Assembly: GCA_016790695.1 (NCBI GenBank)
Contig: JAEUOS010000060.1
Span: 1 to 37,809 of the forward strand
Direction of reading: 5' to 3'
DNA from: Burkholderiales bacterium
Lineage (GTDB): Bacteria > Pseudomonadota > Gammaproteobacteria > Burkholderiales > JAEUOS01
Length of the DNA stretch: 37,809 nt
Shown: positions 1-10,175 of the stretch, piece after piece
How the letters are laid out: each line of letters begins with the position of its first letter
Position numbering within the stretch: the first letter of the stretch is position 1
Program-made: the position numbers and the translations under genes
The notes under the pieces: generated by a model
Seen by the model: only the letters and a program-made list of their open reading frames with translations
What the model was told of the DNA's origin: nothing
The model's database searches: none

Positions 1-231
1 CAGGCCGCAGCCTTTCCGGCACACGCCGTCGACACCACCGGCGCCGGCGACGCCTTTCACGGCGCATTCGCCCTGTGCGTCGCCGAAGGTGCCGGTATCG
101 GCGCGACGGTGCGCTTCAGCGCCGCCGCCGCGGCCTTGAAGGTCGCGCGCCGTGGTGCGCGCAGCATGCCCTCGCGGCCCGAGGTCGAGGCGCTGCTGCG
201 CGGCGCCGCGGGCGCACGGCCGCCGCGCTGA
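1..231 (+). CDS. PfkB-family carbohydrate kinase, C-terminal fragment
   Basis: The 5' end lies outside the window; 76 residues remain. Near the start is DTTGAGDAFHGAF (residues 11-23), the PfkB/ribokinase signature 2, in which the GAGD aspartate (Asp17 of the fragment) is the catalytic base for phosphorylating a sugar hydroxyl and the glycines form the anion hole. The following Ala-rich helix and short basic tail are usual for family C-termini. Substrate (ribose, fructose, adenosine, 2-keto-3-deoxygluconate or other) cannot be told from this piece. It ends 5 bases from the convergent CoA-transferase gene, with no obvious terminator between them. Confidence 0.85.
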   Translation, partial: QAAAFPAHAVDTTGAGDAFHGAFALCVAEGAGIGATVRFSAAAAALKVARRGARSMPSRPEVEALLRGAAGARPPR

Positions 232-236
232 CCGCG

Positions 237-1433
237 CTACGCCGGGATGCCGACGATGCCGTCGGCGACCAGCGCCGCGATCTCCGCGTCCGTGCAACCC
301 GCGGCGCGCAGCAGTTCCTCCGTATGCTCGCCCAGCGCCGGCGGCTGCATGCGCAGCCCGAGTCGCCGGCCTTCCATGCTCAGGGGGAGCAAGGGCGTGC
401 GCGTGGCCCTGCCATCGGGCAGCGTCAGGTCGGTCAGGCCGCCGGTGGCGTTCAGGTGCGGATCCTCGAACAGATCGTGCGGCCGGGTGATCGGCGCATA
501 CGGCAGTCCGTGGGCCTCGAACATCCGGCTGAGTTCGGCCGCGGGGTAGGGTGCCAGGCGCTCACGCAATGCGGGAATCAGCCAGGCGCGCGCGCGCACG
601 CGGTCGTTGTTGCTGCCAAGACGCGGGTCGGCCTTCAGGTCGGCAAAGCCGAAGGCCCGGCAAAAGATCTCCCACTGCGTATCCGAGACCACCGCCAGGA
701 AGACCTGCTCGCCGTCCTTCACCTCGAACACGTCGTACACCGCCCAGGCCGAGATGCGGCTCGGCATCGGCGCCGCAGGCTTGCCGGTGACCGCAAACTG
801 CATCATGTGCTGCGCGACCAGGAAGACGTTGTTCTCGAACAGCGCCGACTGCACCTGCTGTCCCCGCCCGGTTCTCTCGCGCTGGGCCAGCGCGGCCATC
901 ACGCCGATGGCGCCGAACATGCCGCCCATGATGTCGTTGACGCTGGACCCCGCGCGCAGGGGCCGGCCCTCGGGACCGGTCATGTAGGCCAATCCGCCCA
1001 TCATCTGCACCACCTCGTCGAGTGCGGTTCGGTGGTCGTAGGGTCCGGGCAGGAATCCCTTGTGCGACACGTACACCAGGCGCGGATTGAGGCGGGAAAG
1101 CGCTTCGTAGTCGAGGCCGAGCCCGGCCATGGTGCCGGCCTTGAAGTTCTCGCTGAAGACGTCGGCGTCCGCCGCCAGGCGGAGCAGGATCTCGCGCCCG
1201 CGCGCGCTCTTGGCGTCGATCGCCAGGCTCTTCTTGTTGCGATTGAAGGCCGGAAAGAAGCCGGCGCCGGAGCCGAGGAGATGGCGCGTCGAATCGCCCT
1301 TGAGCGGCTCGACCTTGATCACGTCGGCGCCGAGATCGGCGAGGATCATGCCGCACGTCGGCCCCATCACCATGTGGGTGAATTCGAGCACGCGCACGCC
1401 CGCCAGCGGCAGGGCCTGTGGCGCGTCGCTCAT
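237..1433 (-). CDS. CaiB/BaiF (class III) CoA-transferase
   Basis: This 398-residue cytoplasmic protein should move CoA between an acyl-CoA and a free carboxylic acid. It opens with LAGVRVLEFTHMVMGP and LADLGADVIKVEP, the family N-terminal signature, followed by GRPLRAGSSVNDIMGGMF, where Asp167 is the likely catalytic aspartate (equivalent to Asp169 of formyl-CoA transferase). Length is normal for the family. The ATG at 1433 was chosen because the conserved domain begins about ten residues later; the frame stays open upstream without similarity. The substrate is unknown. It lies 95 bases downstream of the UbiJ-like gene on the same strand, so co-transcription is possible but not implied by function. 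Confidence 0.9.
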   Translation of the reverse strand: MSDAPQALPLAGVRVLEFTHMVMGPTCGMILADLGADVIKVEPLKGDSTRHLLGSGAGFFPAFNRNKKSLAIDAKSARGREILLRLAADADVFSENFKAGTMAGLGLDYEALSRLNPRLVYVSHKGFLPGPYDHRTALDEVVQMMGGLAYMTGPEGRPLRAGSSVNDIMGGMFGAIGVMAALAQRERTGRGQQVQSALFENNVFLVAQHMMQFAVTGKPAAPMPSRISAWAVYDVFEVKDGEQVFLAVVSDTQWEIFCRAFGFADLKADPRLGSNNDRVRARAWLIPALRERLAPYPAAELSRMFEAHGLPYAPITRPHDLFEDPHLNATGGLTDLTLPDGRATRTPLLPLSMEGRRLGLRMQPPALGEHTEELLRAAGCTDAEIAALVADGIVGIPA

Positions 1434-1528
1434 GGCATGCCTGACGATCCGCGCGCCGGCCGCACGCGCCGCGCGCAGGGCGCCGGCTCGCGCCAACGCC
1501 GTTTCCGACCGTCCGCCGGGCTCGCCAT

Positions 1529-2101
1529 CTACGCGCCGCCCCGCTCGAGCAGCGCAAGGCGCTTCTCCAGGCGCGCGCACTGATCGCGCGCCTCCGCGAC
1601 GCCGCGCGCGAACTCCTCCATGGATCGCGCGCGCACCAGCACGGCCGCCTCGTCGGCCAGGTAGGCCGCCGACATGTCGGCGAGCCGCGCCGAGGCATCC
1701 CGCGCCCAGGCGGCAAGCGCACGGCCCGCGCGCATCGCATGGTGGGCCGGAATGTCGCCGATGATGCGGCTCGCATCCTCCTCGGCGTCCCACCGGACCT
1801 CCCGCAACAGCAGTGCCACCAGGGCCGCGAGGTCGGCGTCGCCCTCCACATGCACGCGCGAGAGTGCGGCCCCGGCGTCGGCCACGAGCAGCGGCGCCGA
1901 TGCCGGATCGATCCGGAACGCGACGCCCGCCGCCGCCGGCGCCGCCGCCGGGTCCAGATTCCCGGCCGCCGTGATCGAGAATTGCAGCTGGAGCGGGGCC
2001 GCATCGACGCGGATCGACTTGCCCGCATGCTCGGCCAGGCGCGCACGCGCCCACGGATGCTGTTCCAGCACGTGGTTCACCGCATCGGCGACGACTCTCA
2101 T
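1529..2101 (-). CDS. ubiJ: UbiJ-like SCP2-domain protein
   Basis: This 190-residue protein has the layout of UbiJ, the accessory factor that binds lipid and organises the ubiquinone biosynthesis complex in proteobacteria. Residues about 1-110 form an SCP2-like lipid-binding fold, including the VHVEGDADLAALVALL stretch. After it comes RIIGDIPAHHAM, then long charged helices, and the protein ends in a coiled-coil-like EARDQCARLEKRLALLERG. No signal peptide or membrane span is visible. The ATG at 2101 lies 11 bases after the rodA stop, so translation probably follows rodA. ubiJ more commonly sits between ubiE and ubiB, which are not in this window. Another SCP2 protein with a different lipid role cannot be excluded. 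Confidence 0.72.
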   Translation of the reverse strand: MRVVADAVNHVLEQHPWARARLAEHAGKSIRVDAAPLQLQFSITAAGNLDPAAAPAAAGVAFRIDPASAPLLVADAGAALSRVHVEGDADLAALVALLLREVRWDAEEDASRIIGDIPAHHAMRAGRALAAWARDASARLADMSAAYLADEAAVLVRARSMEEFARGVAEARDQCARLEKRLALLERGGA

Positions 2102-2112
2102 CGCATCCGTCC

Positions 2113-3246
2113 TCAGGTCTGCACCAGCTTGCGGTGCTTCTGGATGCTCATCAGCATGCCGATCCCCAGGAACAGGGTCACCAGCGCAGTGCCGCCGTAA
2201 CTGACCAGCGGCAGCGGCACGCCCACCACCGGCAGGATGCCGCTCACCATTCCCATGTTCACGAACGCGTAGGTGAAGAAGATCATCGTGATCGCGCCGG
2301 CGAGCAGCCGCGAAAAGTAGGTTGGCGCATTGGCCGCGATGACCAGGCCGCGCCCGATCAGCAGACAATACAGCAACAGCAGCACGAGGATGCCGAGCAG
2401 GCCGAACTCTTCGGCGTAGACAGCGAAGATGAAGTCGGTGTGACGCTCGGGAATGAATTCGAGGTGGGTCTGGGTCCCCTTCAGCCACCCCTTGCCCGTG
2501 ATCCCGCCCGAGCCCACGGCAATGGTCGACTGGATCGTGTGAAATCCCTTGCCCAGCGGATCGGAAGCCGGATCCAGCAGCGTGCAGATGCGGTGCTTCT
2601 GGTAGTCCTTGAAGCCCGGCCAGGCAACTTCGGGCTGGCAGATGCGCTCCTCGAAGCTCACCACGGCCGCCGCCGCCGCCACGCCGAACAGGACCGCGGG
2701 GATGATGAGCCGCCACGACAGTCCGGCGAAGAACATCACGTAGACGCCCGCCGCGAACACCAGGATCGCCGTGCCGAGGTCGGGCTGCTTGGCGATCAGG
2801 CCGACCGGCACCAGCAGCAGCACGCCCGCGGCTGCGAAGTCGCGCACCCGCACCAGGGTCTCGTGCTTGTGGAAATACCACGCGATCATCAGCGGCATCG
2901 CGATCTTCATGATCTCGGAGGGCTGAATGGTCGTCACGCCGACATTGAGCCAGCGCGTCGCGCCCTTCTTGCGCACGCCGAACAGGAACACCGCGAGCAG
3001 CAGTCCGACGCCGACCAGGTACACCGGAACGGCAAGCCGCAGGAGGGTCTGCGGCGGCACCTGCGCCGCGACCCACATCACGAGGAACGCGACGCCGAAG
3101 TTGCGCGCCTGGTCGACGAAGCGCCCCGGCTGGTCGTAGGTCGCCGAGTACATGACCAGCATGCCGGTCAGCAGAAGCAGGGAGACGATGCCGCCCAGCG
3201 CCGGGTCGATGTTGGCGAAGACCCTCGCCAGCGCGCGCCTAATCAT
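2113..3246 (-). CDS. rodA: Peptidoglycan glycosyltransferase RodA
   Basis: RodA (377 residues) is the SEDS-family membrane glycosyltransferase that polymerises lipid II in the rod-shape elongation machinery together with PBP2. Many hydrophobic segments, about ten, run through the protein. Diagnostic motifs are TRWLNVGVTTIQPSEIMKI, KQPDLGTAILV, and ERHTDFIFAVYAEEFG, in which Asp271 is the likely catalytic aspartate, and PLPLVSYGGTALV near the C-terminus. Its start overlaps the end of mrdA by 8 bases, coupling the two partner enzymes. Gene order matches the usual proteobacterial mreBCD-mrdA-rodA arrangement. Confidence 0.97.
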   Translation of the reverse strand: MIRRALARVFANIDPALGGIVSLLLLTGMLVMYSATYDQPGRFVDQARNFGVAFLVMWVAAQVPPQTLLRLAVPVYLVGVGLLLAVFLFGVRKKGATRWLNVGVTTIQPSEIMKIAMPLMIAWYFHKHETLVRVRDFAAAGVLLLVPVGLIAKQPDLGTAILVFAAGVYVMFFAGLSWRLIIPAVLFGVAAAAAVVSFEERICQPEVAWPGFKDYQKHRICTLLDPASDPLGKGFHTIQSTIAVGSGGITGKGWLKGTQTHLEFIPERHTDFIFAVYAEEFGLLGILVLLLLYCLLIGRGLVIAANAPTYFSRLLAGAITMIFFTYAFVNMGMVSGILPVVGVPLPLVSYGGTALVTLFLGIGMLMSIQKHRKLVQT

Positions 3247-5248
3247 CCTCGTCTTCCGATGCGGCGTCCGGCTTGCCGATGAAGGGTGCCTGCCCGGGTT
3301 TATCGGGTCGCTTTCCCGTCAGGTGATAGTCGAAGACCATGCGCGCAATGGGTGCCGCGGACTGCGCGCCGAAGCCGCCGTTCTCGACCAGCACGGCCAC
3401 GGCGATGCGCGGCTTGTCGGCCGGCGCGTAGGCCATGTACCACGCGTGGTCCCGCAGGTGCGCGGCCACCCGTTTGGCGTCGTACTTCTCGTTCTGCTTG
3501 AGCGAGAAGACCTGCGCGGTGCCGGTCTTGCCGGCGCTCACGTAGCCGGCGCCCGCGAACGCCCGCGCGCTCGTGCCGGCGATCGGCACGCCTTCGAGCC
3601 CGCGCTTGATCACCGCAAGGTGCTCCGGCTTGAACGGCAGCCGTTCCGGCCGCGGCTGGCCGAGCGCGTCCCGGGTGATCGGCAGTTCGACCGCGCGCCT
3701 GGCGTCGGTGCGCACGTCGTGCACGTGGCGGACCAGGCGCGGGGTCTTCACCAGGCCGTCGGCGGCGATGATCGCGGTCGCATGCGCGAGCTGTAGCGGC
3801 GTGTAGGCGTTGTAGCCCTGGCCGATGCCGATCGAGATGGTCTCCCCGGCGTACCACTTCTGCTGCTCGGGACGACGAAACCGCTTCGCCTTCCACCACG
3901 TCGACGGCAGCACCCCGGCGGTCTCCCCCTCGATATCGATGCCGGTCAGCGACCCGAACCCGAACGGCGCCATCTGGCGCGCGATCGTGTCCACGCCCAT
4001 GTCGTTGGCGAGCAGGTAGTAGTACGTGTCGCAGGAGACCACGATCGATTTCACCATGTCGACCACGCCATGGCCGCCGACCTTGTCATCGCGGAAGCGG
4101 TGATTGCCGAACATGAAGTAGCCGGGGTCGCTGATGGTCTGCTCGGGGCGCCGCTTGCCGGCGTTGAGCGCGGCCAGCGCCATGAACGGCTTGTAGGTCG
4201 AGCCCGGAGGATACGCGCCGCGGAGCGGCCGATTGAGCAGCGGCTTGTCCGGCGAGCCGTTGAGGGCATCCCAGTTGGCGGTGTCGATGCCGTCGACGAA
4301 CAGGTTGGGGTCGAACGCCGGCCGGCTCGCAAAGGCAAGCAGTTCGCCGGTCATCGGGTCGATCGCGACCACCGCACCCTTGCGGTCGCCCAGCGCCTCC
4401 TCCGCGATCCGCTGCAGTTCGATGTCGATGGTCAGGACCAGGTTGTTGCCCGCCACCGGCGGGGTGCGCGAAAGGGTGCGCACGGCGCGGCCGCCGGCGT
4501 CGACCTCGACCTGCTCGGAGCCGGTGATGCCGTGGAGCTCGCGTTCGTAGCTCTGCTCGATGCCGATCTTGCCGATATGCTCGGAGCCCTTGTAGTTGGC
4601 GGCGAGCTCGCGCTCCTCGAGCATCTCCTGGTCCTTCTGGCTGATGCGCCCGATGTACCCCACCACATGGGCCGCGACCTCGCCCAGCGGATACTGACGG
4701 AACAGGCGGGCCTTGATGTCGACCCCCCTGAAGCGCCAGCGGTGGGCGGCGAAGCGCGCCACCTCCTCGTCGGTCAGGCGCGTGCGGATCGGCAGCGAGT
4801 CGAACGTGCGCGACTCGGCGAGCAGCTTCTGGAAGCGACGGCGGTCGCGCGGCTGCACCTCGACGATCTTGGCCAGTTCCTCGATGGTGGCGTCGAGGTC
4901 CGCCACCTTCGACGGCGTGATCTCGAGCGTATAGGCCGAGAAATTGCGCGCAAGCACCACCCCGTTGCGATCGGTGATCAGCCCGCGGCTGGGAGGGATC
5001 GGCAGGATGGAGATGCGGTTCTCCTCGGCAGCCGCCTGGTACTCGTCATAGTTGGCCACCTGCAGGTAGAAGAAGCGGACGGCGAGCAGCGCGAAGCATG
5101 CGAGCACGAGCAAGCCGGCCGCCACGAGGCGCAGGTGAAAGGCGCGGATCTCCTCCTCGGCATTCTTGAGCTCGGTCGCACCGGCGCCCGGCATCGCGGG
5201 CGGCTCGACGGTGCGGAACAGTCGGCGTGATTTGCTGCGGAAGAACAC
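3239..5248 (-). CDS. mrdA: Penicillin-binding protein 2 (elongasome transpeptidase)
   Basis: This is a 669-residue class B penicillin-binding protein that cross-links peptidoglycan during side-wall growth, paired with RodA. A single N-terminal membrane anchor (LRLVAAGLLVLACFALLAV) follows a short basic cytoplasmic tail. The pedestal/dimerisation domain begins around IPPSRGLITDRNGVVLARN. Transpeptidase motifs are the nucleophile box STYK (Ser350-Lys353), SCDTYYY in place of the SxN box, as is usual for PBP2, and SAGKTGTAQV for the KTG box. The acidic C-terminal tail ends in ASEDEDD. An in-frame ATG at 5248 gives a normal family length. Confidence 0.97.
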   Translation of the reverse strand: MFFRSKSRRLFRTVEPPAMPGAGATELKNAEEEIRAFHLRLVAAGLLVLACFALLAVRFFYLQVANYDEYQAAAEENRISILPIPPSRGLITDRNGVVLARNFSAYTLEITPSKVADLDATIEELAKIVEVQPRDRRRFQKLLAESRTFDSLPIRTRLTDEEVARFAAHRWRFRGVDIKARLFRQYPLGEVAAHVVGYIGRISQKDQEMLEERELAANYKGSEHIGKIGIEQSYERELHGITGSEQVEVDAGGRAVRTLSRTPPVAGNNLVLTIDIELQRIAEEALGDRKGAVVAIDPMTGELLAFASRPAFDPNLFVDGIDTANWDALNGSPDKPLLNRPLRGAYPPGSTYKPFMALAALNAGKRRPEQTISDPGYFMFGNHRFRDDKVGGHGVVDMVKSIVVSCDTYYYLLANDMGVDTIARQMAPFGFGSLTGIDIEGETAGVLPSTWWKAKRFRRPEQQKWYAGETISIGIGQGYNAYTPLQLAHATAIIAADGLVKTPRLVRHVHDVRTDARRAVELPITRDALGQPRPERLPFKPEHLAVIKRGLEGVPIAGTSARAFAGAGYVSAGKTGTAQVFSLKQNEKYDAKRVAAHLRDHAWYMAYAPADKPRIAVAVLVENGGFGAQSAAPIARMVFDYHLTGKRPDKPGQAPFIGKPDAASEDEDD

Positions 5249-5317
5249 GGATGCGGCGCGCCGGAATGCCTCGAAGGCTCGATTCTAGGGGGTCTGGTCG
5301 TTGCGGCGCGCGACCGG

Positions 5318-5851
5318 CTAGATCGGCCGGTTCTCGTCCTTCTCGACCGGTCGGCGCTGCGGCGCCAGGTAGGCGAAGCTCACCAGGGGCCAGAGCAGCG
5401 TCGCCGCCAGGCTCGATGCGAAATACAGCAAGCCGGGGAACGCGCCGCCGGCGACGAGCCGGATGGCCACGATCACCGCCTGCGCAGCAAGAAACAGCGG
5501 CAGGACGTGCACGACCTGCCCCGCCATGCCGAACCACAGCACGCGGCGATGCATGGTGATGGCGCCGAACGACAGCAGCGAATACGCGAGCGCATGCTCG
5601 CCGAGGAGGCTGGCGTTGTTGACATCCATGACCAGGCCCAGCAGCCAGGCCACGGTCAGGCCGACCCGGCGCGGCTGGTGGATGTTCCAGAAGACCAGCG
5701 TCAGCGCCACCCAGTCGGGCACGGCCAGCGCCCAGCCGTCTCGCGGCAGCGGCAGCAGATTCAGCATCAGCGACAGCACCAGCGTGAACCCGATGAACCA
5801 CGGATTGACCGGGAGCAGCAGGTACTGTTCGGGTTCGCGCGGTGCGGGCAT
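5318..5851 (-). CDS. mreD: Rod shape-determining protein MreD
   Basis: This 177-residue integral membrane protein has about five hydrophobic segments, as expected for MreD, which links MreC and MreB to the membrane-embedded cell-wall synthesis machinery. The motif LTVAWLLGLVMDVNNASLLG is characteristic of the family. The frame begins with ATG at 5851, five bases after the mreC stop. It is followed by a 69-base gap before mrdA, in which I see no clear promoter. A six-base-pair hairpin (5313-5318 with 5326-5331) spans the stop codon and may be incidental. Confidence 0.94.
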   Translation of the reverse strand: MPAPREPEQYLLLPVNPWFIGFTLVLSLMLNLLPLPRDGWALAVPDWVALTLVFWNIHQPRRVGLTVAWLLGLVMDVNNASLLGEHALAYSLLSFGAITMHRRVLWFGMAGQVVHVLPLFLAAQAVIVAIRLVAGGAFPGLLYFASSLAATLLWPLVSFAYLAPQRRPVEKDENRPI

Positions 5852-5856
5852 GGCGG

Positions 5857-6855
5857 TTACCTGCCGGGTGCGACGGTACCGTCCGGCGCGCCCTTTGCGC
5901 CGGCGGCGGCACGATTGCCGGCACTTTCCTTCGCGGCCGGTTCGGCCGTCACCTTGCGGCGCTTGCCCTTTGGCAGCTTTTCCTCCGCCTCCGGCGGCGG
6001 CGGCGGCGCGACGATCTTCTCGGTCGTCAGGACGAGCACCTGCCCGAAGCGGTCGATCCCCGCTGCCGGAACGCAGACGATGCGCGCGAACGCAAAGCCG
6101 GCGCCGCGCTCGACGCGCGTCACCGAAGCCACCGGCAACCCGGGCAGGAACACGCCATCCAGGCCGGACGTCACCAGGTCATCCCCCTTGCGCACGTCGG
6201 CATTGGTCGCCAGGAACTTCAGTTCGAGCGCCCCGCCGTCCGGTCCGGTCGGGATGCCGTAGGCGACGGCCCGCAGGCCGTTGCGCACCACTTGCACCGG
6301 AATGGCCTGGTCGCGATCGGTCAACAGCGACACCTCGGCCATGGCGGGGAACGCGCGGGTGACCTGCCCGACCACGCCCCGCGCGTCGACGACCACCTGG
6401 CCCGGCTTGACCCCGGCGAGCCCGCCCTTGTCGATGACCACCTTGCGGGTAAACGGATCGCGGGCGTCATAGAGCAGTTCCGCCGCCACGGAGACCACCG
6501 GCAGCCGCTCGCGCATCGCCAGCAGCGCGCGCAGGTTGGCGTTCTCCGCCTCGAGCTGCCCGGCGCGCATCAGCCCGCGCGCGGCCTCCAGGCCGCGGCG
6601 TTCGTGCGCCGCGTTCTCGCGCAGCAGGTTCTCCTGGCGCGCCATGTACCCGGCGAAGCCGGAAACCGCGCCGCCCGGGGCGCGCGCCACCAGCTGCAGC
6701 GGGTACAGCGCGAGCGCGACCCCGTAGCGCACGCGTTCCAGCAGGCGGTACTGCGCGTCGGCGACGAGCAGGGCCAGCGAAAGCAGCGCGAATGCGGCCA
6801 TGCGCGCGAGCGCCGACGGGCCCTGCTTGAAGAAGGGAGGCGGGGAGTATTCCAT
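5857..6855 (-). CDS. mreC: Rod shape-determining protein MreC
   Basis: MreC (332 residues) is the periplasmic scaffold that activates PBP2/RodA. It begins MEYSPPPFFKQGPS, a typical cytoplasmic start, followed by one membrane span (LARMAAFALLSLALLVADA) and then a coiled coil (ARQENLLRENAAHERR onward). The beta-barrel domain holds the conserved DARGVVGQVTRAF and LLTDRDQAIPVQVVRNGLRA. The C-terminal tail is rich in Pro, Lys and Ala (APPPPPEAEEKLPKGKRRK) and probably disordered, which is common in betaproteobacteria. It is separated from mreB by 121 bases. Confidence 0.96.
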   Translation of the reverse strand: MEYSPPPFFKQGPSALARMAAFALLSLALLVADAQYRLLERVRYGVALALYPLQLVARAPGGAVSGFAGYMARQENLLRENAAHERRGLEAARGLMRAGQLEAENANLRALLAMRERLPVVSVAAELLYDARDPFTRKVVIDKGGLAGVKPGQVVVDARGVVGQVTRAFPAMAEVSLLTDRDQAIPVQVVRNGLRAVAYGIPTGPDGGALELKFLATNADVRKGDDLVTSGLDGVFLPGLPVASVTRVERGAGFAFARIVCVPAAGIDRFGQVLVLTTEKIVAPPPPPEAEEKLPKGKRRKVTAEPAAKESAGNRAAAGAKGAPDGTVAPGR

Positions 6856-6976
6856 CGGCCCAGGGTCGGAGCGCTACCGGACGGAGGAGCGGCGCGACGG
6901 CACGGCGGGGCAGGTCTGGGCGCAGCCGGGTGGGTTCGAACGATCGGCTGGCGTGTCGGAGCCGGCCGGCCGACGT

Positions 6977-8110
<1,134 letters not shown>

Positions 8111-8116
8111 CTACCT

Positions 8117-8122
8117 TATAAT
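8117..8122 (+). promoter_or_regulatory. Possible sigma-70 -10 element (TATAAT) for gatCAB
   Basis: A perfect TATAAT stands in an AT-rich patch (about 8092-8124) of the otherwise GC-rich mreB/gatC spacer. It reads toward gatC, about 98 bases before its ATG. No good TTGACA match lies 16-18 bases upstream, so activity is uncertain. The same patch contains TAGAAT-like sequence on the minus strand that could serve mreB. Confidence 0.35.
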
Positions 8123-8219
8123 CCCCCCTCAAACCTCCTTCCCGCCGCTCTCGCGCAGCGCGCCGCCGGTGCTCCGGCGGATGGCGGCGCGGCGGTTCAA
8201 GCCCCACGCTCCGCGGCCC

Positions 8220-8507
8220 ATGTCCTTAAGCATCGACGACGTCACGCGCATCGCGCACCTGGCGCGCATCAGCATCACCGCCGAGGAGGCGCACGCCACG
8301 CTGGCGCAACTCAACGACATCTTCGGGATGATCGAACGGCTGGCGCGCGTCGACACCGAAGGGATCGAACCGATGTCGCACCCGCTTGGCGGGGCACAGC
8401 GCCTGCGCGAGGATCGCGTGACCGAGGCCGACGCGCGCGAGGAAAACATGAAGAACGCGCCGGCCCGGGAAGACGGGCTGTTCCTCGTCCCGCGCGTGAT
8501 CGAGTAG
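8220..8507 (+). CDS. gatC: Asp/Glu-tRNA amidotransferase subunit C
   Basis: GatC is the small belt subunit that wraps GatA and GatB in the enzyme that amidates Glu-tRNA(Gln) and/or Asp-tRNA(Asn). The 95-residue product starts [17 protein letters not shown] and includes [19 protein letters not shown] and the LREDRVTE segment conserved in the family, ending FLVPRVIE. The ATG at 8220 gives normal length; the frame extends upstream without similarity. It is followed after 4 bases by gatA. Confidence 0.96.
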   Translation: MSLSIDDVTRIAHLARISITAEEAHATLAQLNDIFGMIERLARVDTEGIEPMSHPLGGAQRLREDRVTEADAREENMKNAPAREDGLFLVPRVIE

Positions 8508-8511
8508 GCCG

Positions 8512-9966
8512 ATGTACGAGAAAAGCGTCGCCGAACTCGCGCGCGCCCTCGATGCCGGCACGGTGTCCGCCGTCGAGCTCGCCTCCGAGTACCTTGCGCG
8601 GATCGAGCGCTTCAAGGGCATGAACGCGTTCCTCGACGTGCGTCCCGAGGTCACCCTCGCACAGGCGCGCCGCGCCGACGCGATGCGCGCCGCCGGGCGC
8701 GCCACCGCGCTCACCGGTGTCCCGGTGGCGCACAAGGACATCTTCGTCACCCGGGACTTCGCCTCGACGGCCGCCTCGCGTATGCTCGACGGCTACATGA
8801 GCCCGTTCGACGCCGCCGTCGTCGAGAACATGGCGGCCGCCGGCATGGTGACCCTCGGCAAGGTCAATTGCGACGAATTCGCGATGGGCTCGTCGAACGA
8901 GAACAGCGCCTACGGGCGCGTCGCCAACCCGTGGGACGGGAACGCCGTCCCCGGCGGCAGTTCCGGCGGATCCGCGGCGGCCGTGGCTGCCCGCCTGGCG
9001 CCGGTGGCCACCGCCACCGACACCGGCGGCTCGATCCGCGAGCCGGCGGCGTTCTCCGGAATCACGGGCATCAAGCCCACCTACGGGCGCGCCTCGCGCT
9101 GGGGCATGATCGCATTCGCCTCCAGCCTCGACCAGGCGGGCGTGATGACGCAGAGCGCCGAGGACGCGGCGCTGGTGTTCAACGCCATGCTCGGCTTCGA
9201 TCCGCGCGACTCGACCAGCGTCGAGCGCGCCCCCGAGGACTACACCCGCGACCTCGCCACGCCCGTGGCCGGACTCACGATCGGGGTGCCGCGGGAGTTC
9301 TTCGGCAAGGGCTTGCAGCCCGACGTCGAGGCGGCGGTGCGCGCCGCGCTGGCCGAGTACGAGAAGCAGGGCGCGCGACTCGTCGACATTTCCCTGCCCA
9401 ACGCGGAGCTCGGCATCCCGGTGTACTACGTGATCGCGCCGGCGGAGTGCTCGTCGAACCTGTCGCGCTTCGACGGCGTCCGCTACGGCCACCGCGCCGC
9501 GCACTACGACGACCTCGCCGACATGATCAAGCGCTCGCGCGCCGAAGGCTTCGGCGCCGAGCCCAAGCGCCGCATCCTGATCGGCACCTACGTCCTCTCG
9601 CACGGCTACTACGACGCCTACTACCTCAAGGCGCAGCGCGTTCGCCGCATCATCGCCGACGAGTTCCAGCGCGCCTTTCGCGAGTGCGACATCATCGCCG
9701 GGCCGGTGACCACGAGCGTCGCGTTCGGCTTCGGCGAGAAGGCGGCCGATCCGGTGTCGATGTACCTGTCGGACCTCTACACCATCCCGGGCAGCCTCGC
9801 CGGCCTGCCCGGGATGAGCATTCCCTGCGGATTCGGCGCGCGCAATCTCCCGGTCGGACTGCAGCTGACCGCGAACTATTTCGAGGAGGCCAAGCTGCTG
9901 GGCGCCGCCCATCGCTACCAGCTGGCCACCGACTGGCATCGCCGCATGCCGGCGGGGATCGCCTGA
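8512..9966 (+). CDS. gatA: Asp/Glu-tRNA amidotransferase subunit A
   Basis: GatA (484 residues) is the amidase-signature subunit that hydrolyses glutamine to supply ammonia to GatB. The catalytic Ser-cisSer-Lys triad is visible: Lys75 in PVAHKDIF, Ser150 in [14 protein letters not shown], and nucleophile Ser174 in [26 protein letters not shown] is the usual following motif, and the C-terminal part has [17 protein letters not shown]. Length is normal. Its TGA overlaps the ATG of the next small gene by one base (TGATG), so ribosomes probably re-initiate. Confidence 0.97.
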   Translation: MYEKSVAELARALDAGTVSAVELASEYLARIERFKGMNAFLDVRPEVTLAQARRADAMRAAGRATALTGVPVAHKDIFVTRDFASTAASRMLDGYMSPFDAAVVENMAAAGMVTLGKVNCDEFAMGSSNENSAYGRVANPWDGNAVPGGSSGGSAAAVAARLAPVATATDTGGSIREPAAFSGITGIKPTYGRASRWGMIAFASSLDQAGVMTQSAEDAALVFNAMLGFDPRDSTSVERAPEDYTRDLATPVAGLTIGVPREFFGKGLQPDVEAAVRAALAEYEKQGARLVDISLPNAELGIPVYYVIAPAECSSNLSRFDGVRYGHRAAHYDDLADMIKRSRAEGFGAEPKRRILIGTYVLSHGYYDAYYLKAQRVRRIIADEFQRAFRECDIIAGPVTTSVAFGFGEKAADPVSMYLSDLYTIPGSLAGLPGMSIPCGFGARNLPVGLQLTANYFEEAKLLGAAHRYQLATDWHRRMPAGIA

Positions 9967-10175
9967 TGGCCAAGCTCGACGACATTCACGCCAAGCTGAT
10001 CGAGGCCTCGCGGCTGCTCGACGAAGCCGCGCGCGACATGCGCGAGGGCACCGGCATGCCACCGGAGCAGGTCGCCAAGATCGGCTCGGCGATGGCCGAG
10101 GTCATGCTGGTCCGGCACCAGATCTACGTGCTGCGGCCCGACCTGATGCCGGGCTACCTGCGCGGCGGGGAATGA
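9966..10175 (+). CDS. Uncharacterised 69-residue protein between gatA and gatB
   Basis: I do not recognise a named family. The predicted product is a soluble, mostly helical 69-residue protein beginning [20 protein letters not shown]; its centre is [20 protein letters not shown], and it ends in a Tyr/Leu/Pro-rich segment ([16 protein letters not shown]). There is no signal peptide or membrane span. Its ATG overlaps the gatA stop by one base (TGATG) and its TGA overlaps the gatB start by four (ATGA), so it is almost certainly translated as part of the amidotransferase operon. A role with GatCAB or in setting subunit stoichiometry is only inferred from position. Confidence 0.8.
   Translation: MAKLDDIHAKLIEASRLLDEAARDMREGTGMPPEQVAKIGSAMAEVMLVRHQIYVLRPDLMPGYLRGGE

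Noticed and set aside
6933..6941. GGTTCGAAC, resembling a tRNA T-loop, in the mreC-mreB spacer
   Set aside because: The flanking bases do not form the 5-base-pair T stem on either strand, and no acceptor or anticodon arm was found.
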